Assembly: GCF_002218005.2 (NCBI RefSeq)
Contig: NZ_AP018679.1
Span: 124,001 to 188,000, forward strand
Source of the DNA: Vibrio algivorus
GTDB taxonomy: Bacteria; Pseudomonadota; Gammaproteobacteria; Enterobacterales; Vibrionaceae
Length of the DNA stretch: 64,000 nucleotides
Direction of reading: 5' to 3'
Position 1 is the stretch's first letter, and each line of letters begins with the position of its first letter. Below the pieces are notes generated by a model. The model ran no database searches. It had not been told where the DNA came from and saw only the letters and a program-made list of their open reading frames with translations. The position numbers were made by a program, and so were the translations under genes. This document shows, one piece after another, positions 17,342-25,569 of this stretch.

Positions 17342-19291
17342 TTATGCTGCTTGATTACCTTGTAAGATTTCCAATACTTCTTCGACATCAGTTGTCGTCG
17401 TTAATCTTTCAATGGCATCAGGGTCATCTAACGCATTGGTTATCGTAGTGATTACTTGAATGTGTTCGTCATTTTTAGCTGCTATGCCGATAACAAGTTT
17501 GGCTATTTCATCTTCGTCTTCACCAAATTGCACACCACCAGGGTATTGGCAGATGACGATACCGGTTTTGATAACACGGTCTTTCGCTTCAACGGTACCG
17601 TGAGGTACGGCAATAGATTCACCAAGATAAGTTGGTACTAGCTTTTCACGCTCAAACATGGCATCGACATATTCAGGTTCAGCATAGCCAAGTTCAACTA
17701 ACTGGTTGCCAGCGAAACGGATAGCTTCTTCTTTATTACTTGCAGATAAACTTAAATGAATATTTTTACGTTCAATATTAAACACAGAAGGTGCTTGTTC
17801 TTCAAAACTCTCGTCATTTGCTGCAAGTATAGATACTTTCATCGCTTGATTATCGTTGGCAGCTTCTGGACGTTGCTCAGCTAATAGCTTGGTCACTAAT
17901 TGGTTGTACATTTCGCTATCTAAGAAGTTAACCAATGAAATGTGGAATGCATTAGGTACATGTTTACGAGCACGTTCTGTTAAATCTTTATGAGTGATCA
18001 CGATATCAACTCCTTCTTGTAAACTATTAATGGCAAGGTTGGTCACTTGAATGTCTAAGCCCGCTTGTTGAATTTTTTTGCGTAACAGGCTGGCACCCAT
18101 TGCACTTGATCCCATACCAGCATCACAAGCGACAATAATGCTACGAACATTTGCCATATCAATTTTGTTGTTTTGGTTGACTGCTGCACTTTCACCTTTG
18201 GCTGAAGCTTTCATGCTTTGCATATCAGCAGTGGCTTTATCTAAGGCAGTTTCATCACCATCTTCTTCCGTTGTGCGTTGTGATTTCATTAGTAATGCTG
18301 CGACGGTAAATGACACGGCCGTGGCGGCAAAGATAGAACACAGAACGCCTAGCATTGAGCTTTTCGGTGCCATTAATAAAATAGCGAAGATAGAGCCAGG
18401 AGAAGCAGGAGAAACGATACCTGCATCAAAGAGAGTGAGAACAAATACGCCCGTCATTCCACCCGCAATGGCGGCGAGAATTAAACGAGGATTCATTAAA
18501 ATGTATGGGAAATAGATTTCATGGATACCACCGAAGAAGTGGATGATCGAGGCGCCACCGGCAGTTTGTTTTGCCGTACCTTTTCCAAAAAACATATAAG
18601 CCAAAAGAATACCTAAACCAGGGCCTGGGTTAGATTCAATTAAGAAGAAAATAGACTGACCGGTTTCGGCTGCTTGCTGAATACCGAGTGGTGAGAAAAT
18701 ACCGTGGTTGATCGCATTATTTAAGAAGAGAATTTTTGCAGGCTCAACGAAAATAGAGGTCAGCGGTAATAAGTGGGCATCGACTAAGAAGTGAACACCT
18801 GCTGCTAATACACCCGAGAGCACTTTAACGAATGGGCCAATTAACATGAAAGCAATGATGGCGCATATCATCCCAATAATGCCGGCTGAGAAGTTGTTAA
18901 CCAACATTTCAAAGCCACTTTTAATTTTACCTTCTACGCGCTTATCAAAGGCTTTAATTGCCCAACCGCCCATAGGACCAACAATCATTGCCCCCATGAA
19001 CATTGGAATATCGGTTCCAACGATTACACCCATTGTTGTGATTGCACCGACAACTGCACCACGCTCACCACCGACAAGTTTACCACCGGTATAACCTATC
19101 AATAAGGGAAGCAGGTAAGTAATCATCGGGCCAACCATAGAGGCTAAGGTCTCGTTTGGAAACCAGCCAGTTGGAATGAATAAGGCAGTAATAAAGCCCC
19201 ATGCGATAAACGCACCTATGTTGGGCATAACCATGTTAGAGAGGAAACGACCAAAATTTTGTATCTTGATCTTAGCATCAGGTGATATCAT
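17342..19291 (-). CDS. mtlA: PTS mannitol transporter EIICBA
   Basis: A 649-residue fused phosphotransferase transporter. Residues about 1-345 are the membrane IIC domain (GGIHEIYFPYILMNPRL carries the conserved GI(H/T)E substrate motif). Residues about 382-475 are IIB with the phospho-cysteine in VACDAGMGSSAMGASLLR, and about 500-649 are IIA with the phospho-histidine in SIAVPHGT. A linker rich in Ala/Asp/Glu joins IIC to IIB. It imports mannitol and delivers mannitol-1-phosphate to MtlD. It is the first gene of the operon; CRP-like sites lie upstream. Confidence 0.96.
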   Translation of the reverse strand: MISPDAKIKIQNFGRFLSNMVMPNIGAFIAWGFITALFIPTGWFPNETLASMVGPMITYLLPLLIGYTGGKLVGGERGAVVGAITTMGVIVGTDIPMFMGAMIVGPMGGWAIKAFDKRVEGKIKSGFEMLVNNFSAGIIGMICAIIAFMLIGPFVKVLSGVLAAGVHFLVDAHLLPLTSIFVEPAKILFLNNAINHGIFSPLGIQQAAETGQSIFFLIESNPGPGLGILLAYMFFGKGTAKQTAGGASIIHFFGGIHEIYFPYILMNPRLILAAIAGGMTGVFVLTLFDAGIVSPASPGSIFAILLMAPKSSMLGVLCSIFAATAVSFTVAALLMKSQRTTEEDGDETALDKATADMQSMKASAKGESAAVNQNNKIDMANVRSIIVACDAGMGSSAMGASLLRKKIQQAGLDIQVTNLAINSLQEGVDIVITHKDLTERARKHVPNAFHISLVNFLDSEMYNQLVTKLLAEQRPEAANDNQAMKVSILAANDESFEEQAPSVFNIERKNIHLSLSASNKEEAIRFAGNQLVELGYAEPEYVDAMFEREKLVPTYLGESIAVPHGTVEAKDRVIKTGIVICQYPGGVQFGEDEDEIAKLVIGIAAKNDEHIQVITTITNALDDPDAIERLTTTTDVEEVLEILQGNQAA

Positions 19292-19531
19292 AACGACTCC
19301 CGTTTGATGTTCTTAATTATTTTGTTGTTGTGAACGGTTCGCGAAAACCGCATTGATTGCTTAGTACCCAATCAATTTACCACACAAATTAATTAATGAA
19401 CTGACAACGGGTTTTTTGTGATCGGTGTCTCTATCGGGTGTCATTTTTCTTATTTCTATGCGATCCACATTGCAAAATTTGGTTGTAATTTTGTTACAAA
19501 ATGCAATTTTGGAATTTCCACTCAAGTAAAT

Positions 19532-19547
19532 GGTGATATGTATCACA
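19532..19547. promoter_or_regulatory. CRP-like site upstream of mtlA
   Basis: GGTGA-TATGTA-TCACA matches the CRP consensus TGTGA-N6-TCACA at 9 of 10 positions, about 240 bases upstream of the mtlA start. Catabolite control of mannitol genes is established in enteric bacteria and expected here. Confidence 0.65.
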
Positions 19548-19576
19548 TTTTATGCAGGGGTGATGGTGATATTTAT

Positions 19577-19592
19577 TGTGAGGTAAATCACT
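19577..19592. promoter_or_regulatory. Second CRP-like site upstream of mtlA
   Basis: TGTGA-GGTAAA-TCACT matches the CRP consensus at 9 of 10 positions, 45 bases from the first site. A weaker third candidate (AGTGA-TCTACG-TCATG) is at 19628-19643. Confidence 0.6.
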
Positions 19593-19820
19593 AAAATGAA
19601 CTTAATATACGTATCTGTAATTATATAAGTGATCTACGTCATGTTTTATTAATTAATTTGACGTGTAAAATAATTCACATTATGAATGCCTTACCCGTAT
19701 GTAATTTAGTGACGTAATATTTTAGATGAAAATTTGGCTTTTAGATTGCTATAGCTGTGATACTTAAAGCTGCAGTTTTATTGTAGACATGCACTCACCC
19801 AATTGCATAGGTTATCTAAA

Positions 19821-19844
19821 TCTGAGGCTAATTACTTGGGTATA
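19821..19844 (-). repeat. TATACCC-type repeat end (upstream of the mtl locus)
   Basis: TCTGAGGCTAATTACTTGGG followed by TATA. It is the inverted partner of 15279-15298, so the mannitol locus is bracketed by the pair. Confidence 0.5.
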
Positions 19845-19853
19845 TATTTAAGA

Positions 19854-19887
19854 TAAAAAAATCCCTGCTATTAGGGGAAAGCAGGGA
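19854..19887 (-). terminator. Intrinsic terminator on the minus strand, downstream of pirin
   Basis: On the minus strand TCCCTGCT and AGCAGGGA form an 8-bp stem followed by seven Ts. It is about 165 bases after the pirin stop, so it ends either a long pirin 3' UTR or a separate small RNA. Confidence 0.8.
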
Positions 19888-20050
19888 GTGGCTTATTATA
19901 TCCCTTACGGGCTGATGCGAATCAGAAGCGCAATATACTCAGTGCAATAGAAGTCGTAGTGTTGTTAGCTGTTACTTCAATCACGATGAGTATTAAAAAT
20001 TATAGATCTAGTTCACAGTTTATGAACATAAAATTTCTGTGAATTAAACC

Positions 20051-20926
20051 TTAATATTGATGAAACTTGCCGGATTGGTAATCATTAATTGCTTGGTTTA
20101 TCTCATCCATCGTATTCATAACAAATGGACCGTAGTGCACAACAGGTTCATTGATTGGTTCACCCACAAAAATTAGCAAACCGCTATCACTATTGGCGTG
20201 CAATCTTATTTCATCTAGTCTTTCACCTTGCTTATTCGAAGCAGGAAGTATCGCAAAATCCGATTGTTGTAGAGATTTACCAGAAACCGTTACCGCACCT
20301 TTATACACATAAATCATCGAATTATGTTGGCTCGGAATTGTTAATGATATTTCACAATTTTCTTCAGCTTTCCAATCAGCAACACTAACTGGTACACCGG
20401 TATCCGTCAGTGGACCTTGTATAGGTTGATTGTTTACCTTTAAATCACCCGCTAATAAGCGCAGTAAATTACCTTCAGAAATCGATTTTTCAGTAATACT
20501 CTCAGGTTGAAAGTCAAAATACTTGGCTGGCTGCATTTTGTCGCGTGCGGGTTGATTTATCCAAATTTGAAAACCATGCAATTGACCTTCTTCCATAATT
20601 GGCATTTCACTATGGATAACACCTTGTCCCGCCGCCATCCATTGAGCACCACCGCTACGTAATTCACCTACATTACCCATGTGGTCTTTGTGTTGAAAGT
20701 GCCCATTCATCATATAGGTGAGGGTTTCAATGCCACGGTGTGGATGAGGGGGAAAACCGCCAACATAGTCTTTTTTATCGTCGGCTTTTAATTCATCCAT
20801 CATTAAAAATGGTGAAAAGTACTTGTTATTAAAGCCCGCAACACGTTGGATCTTAACGCCATCTCCATCGGATGTGGGTTGGGATTGCATTACTAAGCGA
20901 ACTTCACGAAATTGAGTTTGAGACAT
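20051..20926 (-). CDS. Pirin-family protein
   Basis: A 291-residue bicupin protein. The N-terminal cupin has PHPHRGIETLTY and later VIHSEMP, which supply the three histidines and one glutamate that bind a metal in pirins (and in the quercetinase-like E. coli YhhW). The C-terminal cupin (YVYKGAVTVSG) lacks the metal ligands, as usual. Some pirins are quercetin dioxygenases and others transcriptional cofactors, so the role here is undetermined. It appears monocistronic, with a 367-base upstream region. Confidence 0.88.
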   Translation of the reverse strand: MSQTQFREVRLVMQSQPTSDGDGVKIQRVAGFNNKYFSPFLMMDELKADDKKDYVGGFPPHPHRGIETLTYMMNGHFQHKDHMGNVGELRSGGAQWMAAGQGVIHSEMPIMEEGQLHGFQIWINQPARDKMQPAKYFDFQPESITEKSISEGNLLRLLAGDLKVNNQPIQGPLTDTGVPVSVADWKAEENCEISLTIPSQHNSMIYVYKGAVTVSGKSLQQSDFAILPASNKQGERLDEIRLHANSDSGLLIFVGEPINEPVVHYGPFVMNTMDEINQAINDYQSGKFHQY

Positions 20927-21293
20927 AATGACCTCAGGCTTAATGAATAAGGAATGGCTTAATCTTAGTGAAGAAGTTGCAATCTGTTGAGTATGAGAAA
21001 TACATCAAGTTGTTCGAAAAAATTGAATGAAGGTAGGGTTTTGTCATTCGTCTTAATTTTCAGGTTTCCCTTACACGCTTTATCGACAATGTGAAATATT
21101 TTTAATCTATTTACACTGTAAAATATCCTCAGTTCAACTTCATCAATTCTTATCAAAACAAAAATAGCTTAGTTTTCTAAATAGGCTTAGAAAGTGCTTA
21201 TATTACTCATATTCTATGGCCTTAGTGTTTATTGGTATTAGTCTGCCGGAATTGATCTCCAATGTAATTGTTAACGGTTTATTTTGAGACCTT
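20927..21293. other. Intergenic region between divergent pirin and diguanylate cyclase genes
   Basis: AT-rich, no convincing ORF, no clear hairpin or operator. It must contain both promoters. Confidence 0.5.
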
Positions 21294-22757
21294 ATGAAAA
21301 ATATACACAATACGAAATACTTATCGGTTCTCAAGCTTAATGCCTTTGCTTTGTTTATATTATTGATAGCGAATGGGTATAACACTTGGAAGGATGCTAG
21401 TAATGATGTCGATCTTTTTTTAGATAATGTAAAAAAATCACTTTTACTTACGGGTAAAAGGGCGATTGAAAATAAAGATATCCTTCTAAATACTCTCTCT
21501 TCTCAGCCTGATACTTTCGATAATGATGTTGTGCCTATTGAGTATGATAAAGAAACGGATATTTATCGATTTAGTCGTTCGAGTGACCGAGGTTTACTGT
21601 TGAATGGTACTTTAATTGGTAGTGGCTACCCACATCGTGAGTTGCTCGACGAAAATTTTATTTTTCCTTATTTAGATAAAATTTGGAGCCGTAGTACCCC
21701 ATTATTATTGAGTAATGATCAGTTTTATATTAACTATCAGTATAAATATAGCTACTCAATGGCTGATAGTGATTATGATCAAATAAACAATAGAATTGCA
21801 GACATCACACCTAGTCTGTACACATCGCGTGCAGGAACGAAGGAAAGAGTCAGTCAACAAATAAGCCAATATGGATTTTATGTGACTAACTCTTATAAAG
21901 ATGGGGTAAATAAGCAAGAAGTTATATCTGTAATATCTCCCGTCGAGTTTAATGACGAGCATATTGGCGATATGGGCATCGATATTCCACTGGATTACTT
22001 TTATTCATTAAATAACTTACCAGAATTATTGAAAAAATATGCTAGTGTGACTATTCAATTTTCGAGCAGTGAGTACCCATTACAGGTGGCTAATGGTTCT
22101 GTTAATCGTGATATTTTAACATTAAGCAAAACATTCAATATTTTGGATATTGCTGATATTAAGCTTACGGTGTCACCTACTTATTTTATGCACCGATTAC
22201 TTGAGCGTTCGCTTATTTTTATTTTGATGCTTATCGTGATTAGCGGGGCCTATCTTTACATTGAAATGCATCGTAGGAAACAATCTTTTCTTCATGCTCA
22301 GGCAGTAACCGATGAATTAACAGGGCTTTATAATAGAAGAATTATTGACCAGGCTTTGAGCGAGAGGCCGAAAGAAGATTCTGTCACGATTATTTTATTT
22401 GATGCTGATAAGTTTAAACCAATCAATGATACTTATGGACATGATGTTGGAGACCAGGCATTAAAGCATATTGCGAATACCTTAAATAATAATACTCGAG
22501 ATACTGACTTATGTATTCGATTAGGTGGTGATGAATTCTGTGTAGTGTTCTTTAAGGCAAGTTTTGATATGACGAGGCAATTAGCCGTTAAATTAAAGAA
22601 TAAAATTGAAGAAACGCCATTTAATGAAGATGGATTAACAATCAAAGTTTCTTATGGATACAGTGAGAAATCACCAGATGAAGGGTTTGATAGCGCATTT
22701 AAACGAGCAGATGTCAGCTTGTACAATAATAAAAAAGAACGTAATAAGGTGTTTTAA
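21294..22757 (+). CDS. Membrane diguanylate cyclase (GGDEF) with periplasmic sensor
   Basis: A 487-residue protein. A membrane helix at about 12-27, a large periplasmic region (about 35-300) resembling a dCache/PAS-like sensor (GFYVTNSYKDG, then ISVISPVEF), a second membrane helix at about 308-325, then the GGDEF domain. DELTGLYNRR marks the domain entry, FDADKFKPINDTYGH holds metal and substrate residues, and the signature is an intact GGDEF at 411-415. An I-site RxxD (RDTD, 402-405) lies exactly five residues before the signature, so product inhibition by c-di-GMP is expected. It probably makes c-di-GMP in response to a periplasmic ligand. Terminator follows at 22801. Confidence 0.92.
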   Translation: MKNIHNTKYLSVLKLNAFALFILLIANGYNTWKDASNDVDLFLDNVKKSLLLTGKRAIENKDILLNTLSSQPDTFDNDVVPIEYDKETDIYRFSRSSDRGLLLNGTLIGSGYPHRELLDENFIFPYLDKIWSRSTPLLLSNDQFYINYQYKYSYSMADSDYDQINNRIADITPSLYTSRAGTKERVSQQISQYGFYVTNSYKDGVNKQEVISVISPVEFNDEHIGDMGIDIPLDYFYSLNNLPELLKKYASVTIQFSSSEYPLQVANGSVNRDILTLSKTFNILDIADIKLTVSPTYFMHRLLERSLIFILMLIVISGAYLYIEMHRRKQSFLHAQAVTDELTGLYNRRIIDQALSERPKEDSVTIILFDADKFKPINDTYGHDVGDQALKHIANTLNNNTRDTDLCIRLGGDEFCVVFFKASFDMTRQLAVKLKNKIEETPFNEDGLTIKVSYGYSEKSPDEGFDSAFKRADVSLYNNKKERNKVF

Positions 22758-22800
22758 ACCTATTGATTTAGTATTTATGATAGGCTGATGATTAAAAATG

Positions 22801-22838
22801 GAGCTCAAGTTACCACTGTCGTAACTTGAGCTCTTTTT
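22801..22838. terminator. Intrinsic terminator after the diguanylate cyclase gene
   Basis: GAGCTCAAGTTAC (22801-22813) / GTAACTTGAGCTC (22821-22833) with a 7-nt loop and five Ts: a 13-bp perfect stem between convergent genes. Confidence 0.92.
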
Positions 22839-22840
22839 GT

Positions 22841-23833
22841 CTAATCAAACATCATATCGATAGGTATTAACTCTCTTTTCCCATTTCCCGTGTTACTTTG
22901 ATATTGAATATGTTGGTTTTGCTGCTGTGGTCTGAGTTTAATTCCCCACAGTGGTTCGATACCATTGACTTGGGTCGCATAGCGGATATCGCCAATCATT
23001 AATGGATTGTTTTGATCGAGCACGAGCCAACCATCACTAAACCAATTGAACCTAGCTATATCTTGAAATTGAATGGAATTACTGTCGATAGTTGAATAGC
23101 TTTTATCAATGTCGAGCTTTGCAATTGATTGACCTGGGTAAACTGTCGTTTTACCTAGTAATGAAACTCGAATTGCATTCACGTAATAGCGATCGTTAGC
23201 TTGGTAAAGCGTACGCCAGACTAATAAATTTCCTATGGTAGGCATTGCTTTAATACGAGTGACGGAATGCATAGTTTTATTGGCAATCTGTTGAGTCGCT
23301 TCTAGAGCTCTATGATGTTGTAGAGCGCCAAAACTGATATAGATGGCAAAGAAACTAGCACCTATAATCATCCATTTTTTTGATTTGGTGATACAGGTGA
23401 TGATGATTGCAATCAGTAAAGGAATCGTGACTAGTGGATCGATGATACCAATCACGTCCCATGCAATTCGTTGGTTCGAAAATGGCCAGAGTAGTTGGGT
23501 ACCGTAAGTGGTTAAAGCATCGAGTAATCCATGTGTCGCATAGCCAATGGTGGCAAATAGAAAAGTTTGCTTAAACGGAATTTGCCGGTAGACGATAGCC
23601 CAAAGCAACAAGGCTATAATCAAACCGCCAAATGGAATAAAGAAAAGTGAATGGGTAAATTGGCGATGAAACTCCAATGCCAACAATGGGTCACTACTCG
23701 ATTTTATTAGCACATCTAAATCAGGCGCTAAGCCCGCCACACAGCCCACTTTTGCTGCATGTCTTCGGTTTTGTTTGTTCGACACCAGTAAGGCTGCAGC
23801 CGAACCTAATACGCCTTGTGATATTGGATCCAT
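22841..23833 (-). CDS. Membrane-bound metal-dependent hydrolase-like protein (YbcI/YdjM family)
   Basis: A 330-residue protein. The N-terminus MDPISQGVLGSAAA, then GLAPDLDVL, EFHRQFTHSLFF and ATHGLLDALTTYGTQLLWPFS are the conserved His/Asp motifs of the YdjM (DUF457) family of inner-membrane predicted metal-dependent hydrolases. Four to five hydrophobic helices occupy residues about 60-180, and a soluble beta-rich C-terminal part follows. The biochemical reaction is unknown. Some relatives are SOS-inducible, but I see no clear LexA box here. Confidence 0.85.
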   Translation of the reverse strand: MDPISQGVLGSAAALLVSNKQNRRHAAKVGCVAGLAPDLDVLIKSSSDPLLALEFHRQFTHSLFFIPFGGLIIALLLWAIVYRQIPFKQTFLFATIGYATHGLLDALTTYGTQLLWPFSNQRIAWDVIGIIDPLVTIPLLIAIIITCITKSKKWMIIGASFFAIYISFGALQHHRALEATQQIANKTMHSVTRIKAMPTIGNLLVWRTLYQANDRYYVNAIRVSLLGKTTVYPGQSIAKLDIDKSYSTIDSNSIQFQDIARFNWFSDGWLVLDQNNPLMIGDIRYATQVNGIEPLWGIKLRPQQQNQHIQYQSNTGNGKRELIPIDMMFD

Positions 23834-24034
23834 TCACTTTCCTTCTTCCATGACTTGTTTAATTGTTGCACAAAGATATTACAGTTCAAACATCAAGATT
23901 TTAATGATGGGAATTCAATTTTTATCAGTTTTGCTTATGTCAGAATTTTCACATTCCCTTCACGCTTGTTGATGCAAGATAATGTCATTGAAAGTGTGAA
24001 AAGCGCTTTAACCAGTTTATTAAGGGGATTTTGA

Positions 24035-24433
24035 ATGAAAAAATTATTATTAGTGTGTGCATTAAGTTTCGCTGCAGCACCTGTATTAGCAGAAAACCAT
24101 CTTGTGACGGCTGATGGAACCCCTGTTGCTCAGCAAAGTAAAGGTGGTTTCCAAGGTCCAACTAAATCAAAACGTATTATTCGTGATGTAATTAGCTCTC
24201 TTAATGCCAGCGATGATACTAAAGTTGAGTTAACGGGTAATTTAACAATGTCTCTAGGTGATGAAGATTACATGTTCCAAGATGCGACAGGTGAAATTTC
24301 GGTTGAGATCGATGATGATCTTTGGTTTGGCCGCACAGTGACACCAGATAACACCATCATCATTCGCGGTGAAGTAGAAAAAGATTGGAATAATACGTCT
24401 ATTGATGCCGATTCATTGGAAGTGGTTCAATAA
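24035..24433 (+). CDS. ygiW: YgiW/YdeI-family periplasmic OB-fold protein
   Basis: A 132-residue secreted protein with a signal peptide (residues 1-19, ending VLA). The mature part has the BOF/YgiW pattern: GGFQGPTKSKRIIRDV, ELTGNLTMSLGDEDYMFQDATGEISVEIDDDLW, and TIIIRGEVEKDW. These small OB-fold proteins are linked to stress tolerance (peroxide, cadmium, cationic peptides) in enterobacteria; the molecular role is unclear. It stands alone, with a ribosome-binding site AAGGGG upstream. Confidence 0.87.
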   Translation: MKKLLLVCALSFAAAPVLAENHLVTADGTPVAQQSKGGFQGPTKSKRIIRDVISSLNASDDTKVELTGNLTMSLGDEDYMFQDATGEISVEIDDDLWFGRTVTPDNTIIIRGEVEKDWNNTSIDADSLEVVQ

Positions 24434-24493
24434 GCTTTTTCTTGATGTAACGTAAAGCTTGCTTTTAGTGGCTTCATTATACTTCTCAGTTTT

Positions 24494-24571
24494 TATACCC
24501 TTCGTACTTGAAGGTGCGCTTTGTTTGATGGCCTTCATTCGCCTCATTGCACTCCAATTACTTTGGGTATA
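24494..24571. repeat. Compact TATACCC-ended palindromic repeat
   Basis: The left end TATACCCTTCGTACTTGAAG (24494 onward) and the right end closing GGGTATA (24565-24571) are imperfect inverted copies, giving a 78-bp element between ygiW and yhcC. This is the only complete compact copy in the window; elsewhere the ends occur singly or on either side of genes. Confidence 0.6.
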
Positions 24572-24597
24572 GGTTTTGGACATTAACAGAGGGTATG

Positions 24598-25551
24598 ATG
24601 CAACTGCATGAGTTAGTCAACACCATAGGACAAGATTTACAGCGTCGCTATGGCGAAAAAGTGCATAAGCTCACTTTACATGGTGGGTTTAGCTGCCCAA
24701 ACCGTGACGGTACGATTGGCCGTGGTGGCTGCACATTTTGTAATGTCTCTTCTTTTGTTGATGAAAATGTTCAAATTCAACCTATTAATATTCAGCTGAC
24801 TGATCGCGCAGGTGAAGTCAAACGAGCCAAAAAATATCTTGCTTATTTCCAAGCCTACACCAATACCTACGCTGAAGTTCAAACCCTCAAAGCCATGTAT
24901 GAAGAAGCATTAAAATCTGCTGATATGGTTGGGTTGTGCGTCGGTACTCGACCTGATTGTGTACCAGATGCTGTACTAGATTTATTAAGTGGTTATGTTG
25001 AACAAGGTTATGAAATTTGGTTGGAGCTCGGGTTGCAAACTGCCAATGAGAGGACATTAAAGCGAATTAATCGTGGTCATAATTTTGCTTGTTATGAGGA
25101 AATTACCAAGCGCGCGAGAGCATTAGGTATTAAGGTTTGCACCCATTTAATTATTGGCTTACCTAAAGAAACAAGAACCGATTATTTTGATACTTTTGAG
25201 AAGGTATTGGAGGTAGGTACTGATGGTTTGAAACTGCATCCACTGCATATCGTGGAAGGGAGCACGATGGCAAAAGCATGGCAAGTTGGGCGCTTAGATG
25301 CCCCTGACATGGATGATTACGTTGAGGTGGCAGCGGAGATTATTCGTCGAACTCCTGCAGATATTATTTATCACCGAGTATCCGCTGCGGCAAGAAGGCC
25401 GACTTTGTTATCGCCACTATGGTGTGAAAACCGTTGGCTTGCAATGACAGAAATTGGCAGAGTACTCGATAAACTCGGCCCACAAGGGAGTTTATGTGGG
25501 CAACCATTTGAGTACCAACTACCAGCATGCCAAACAGAAAGCGAAGCCTAG
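24598..25551 (+). CDS. yhcC: Radical SAM protein YhcC
   Basis: A 317-residue protein starting at 24598 (MQLHELVNTIGQDLQRRYGE). This start fits the family N-terminus and has AGAGGG at a usable distance; the longer frame from 24547 begins inside the repeat element. CPNRDGTIGRGGCTFC supplies the three cysteines of the 4Fe-4S cluster in the spacing typical of YhcC. GLQTANERTLKRINRGH and HLIIGLPKET are further radical-SAM core motifs. The reaction is not established. It ends next to the convergent type I secretion operon. Confidence 0.9.
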   Translation: MQLHELVNTIGQDLQRRYGEKVHKLTLHGGFSCPNRDGTIGRGGCTFCNVSSFVDENVQIQPINIQLTDRAGEVKRAKKYLAYFQAYTNTYAEVQTLKAMYEEALKSADMVGLCVGTRPDCVPDAVLDLLSGYVEQGYEIWLELGLQTANERTLKRINRGHNFACYEEITKRARALGIKVCTHLIIGLPKETRTDYFDTFEKVLEVGTDGLKLHPLHIVEGSTMAKAWQVGRLDAPDMDDYVEVAAEIIRRTPADIIYHRVSAAARRPTLLSPLWCENRWLAMTEIGRVLDKLGPQGSLCGQPFEYQLPACQTESEA

Positions 25552-25569
25552 CAGCCAATTAACCTTAGC

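Larger units (their letters stand above)
19292..20050. other. Long intergenic region between mtlA and the pirin gene
   Basis: It holds the mtlA leader and promoter region, the CRP-like sites at 19532-19592 (possibly also 19628-19643), a small hairpin CGGTT/AACCG at 19335-19350 within the presumed mtlA 5' UTR, a TATACCC-type repeat end at 19821-19844, and a minus-strand terminator at 19854-19887. In Vibrio cholerae an antisense sRNA (MtlS) is encoded opposite the mtlA leader. By position it could lie on the plus strand here at roughly 19330-19480, but I cannot recognise its sequence. No protein gene is convincing. Confidence 0.6.

Noticed and set aside
18078..18515. 145-codon plus-strand frame opposite mtlA
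   Set aside because: Antisense shadow of the EIIC/EIIB coding region; no ribosome-binding site or recognisable domain.
24547..24597. Longer start of yhcC at 24547
   Set aside because: It begins inside the palindromic repeat; the family N-terminus (MQLxxLVN) starts at 24598.
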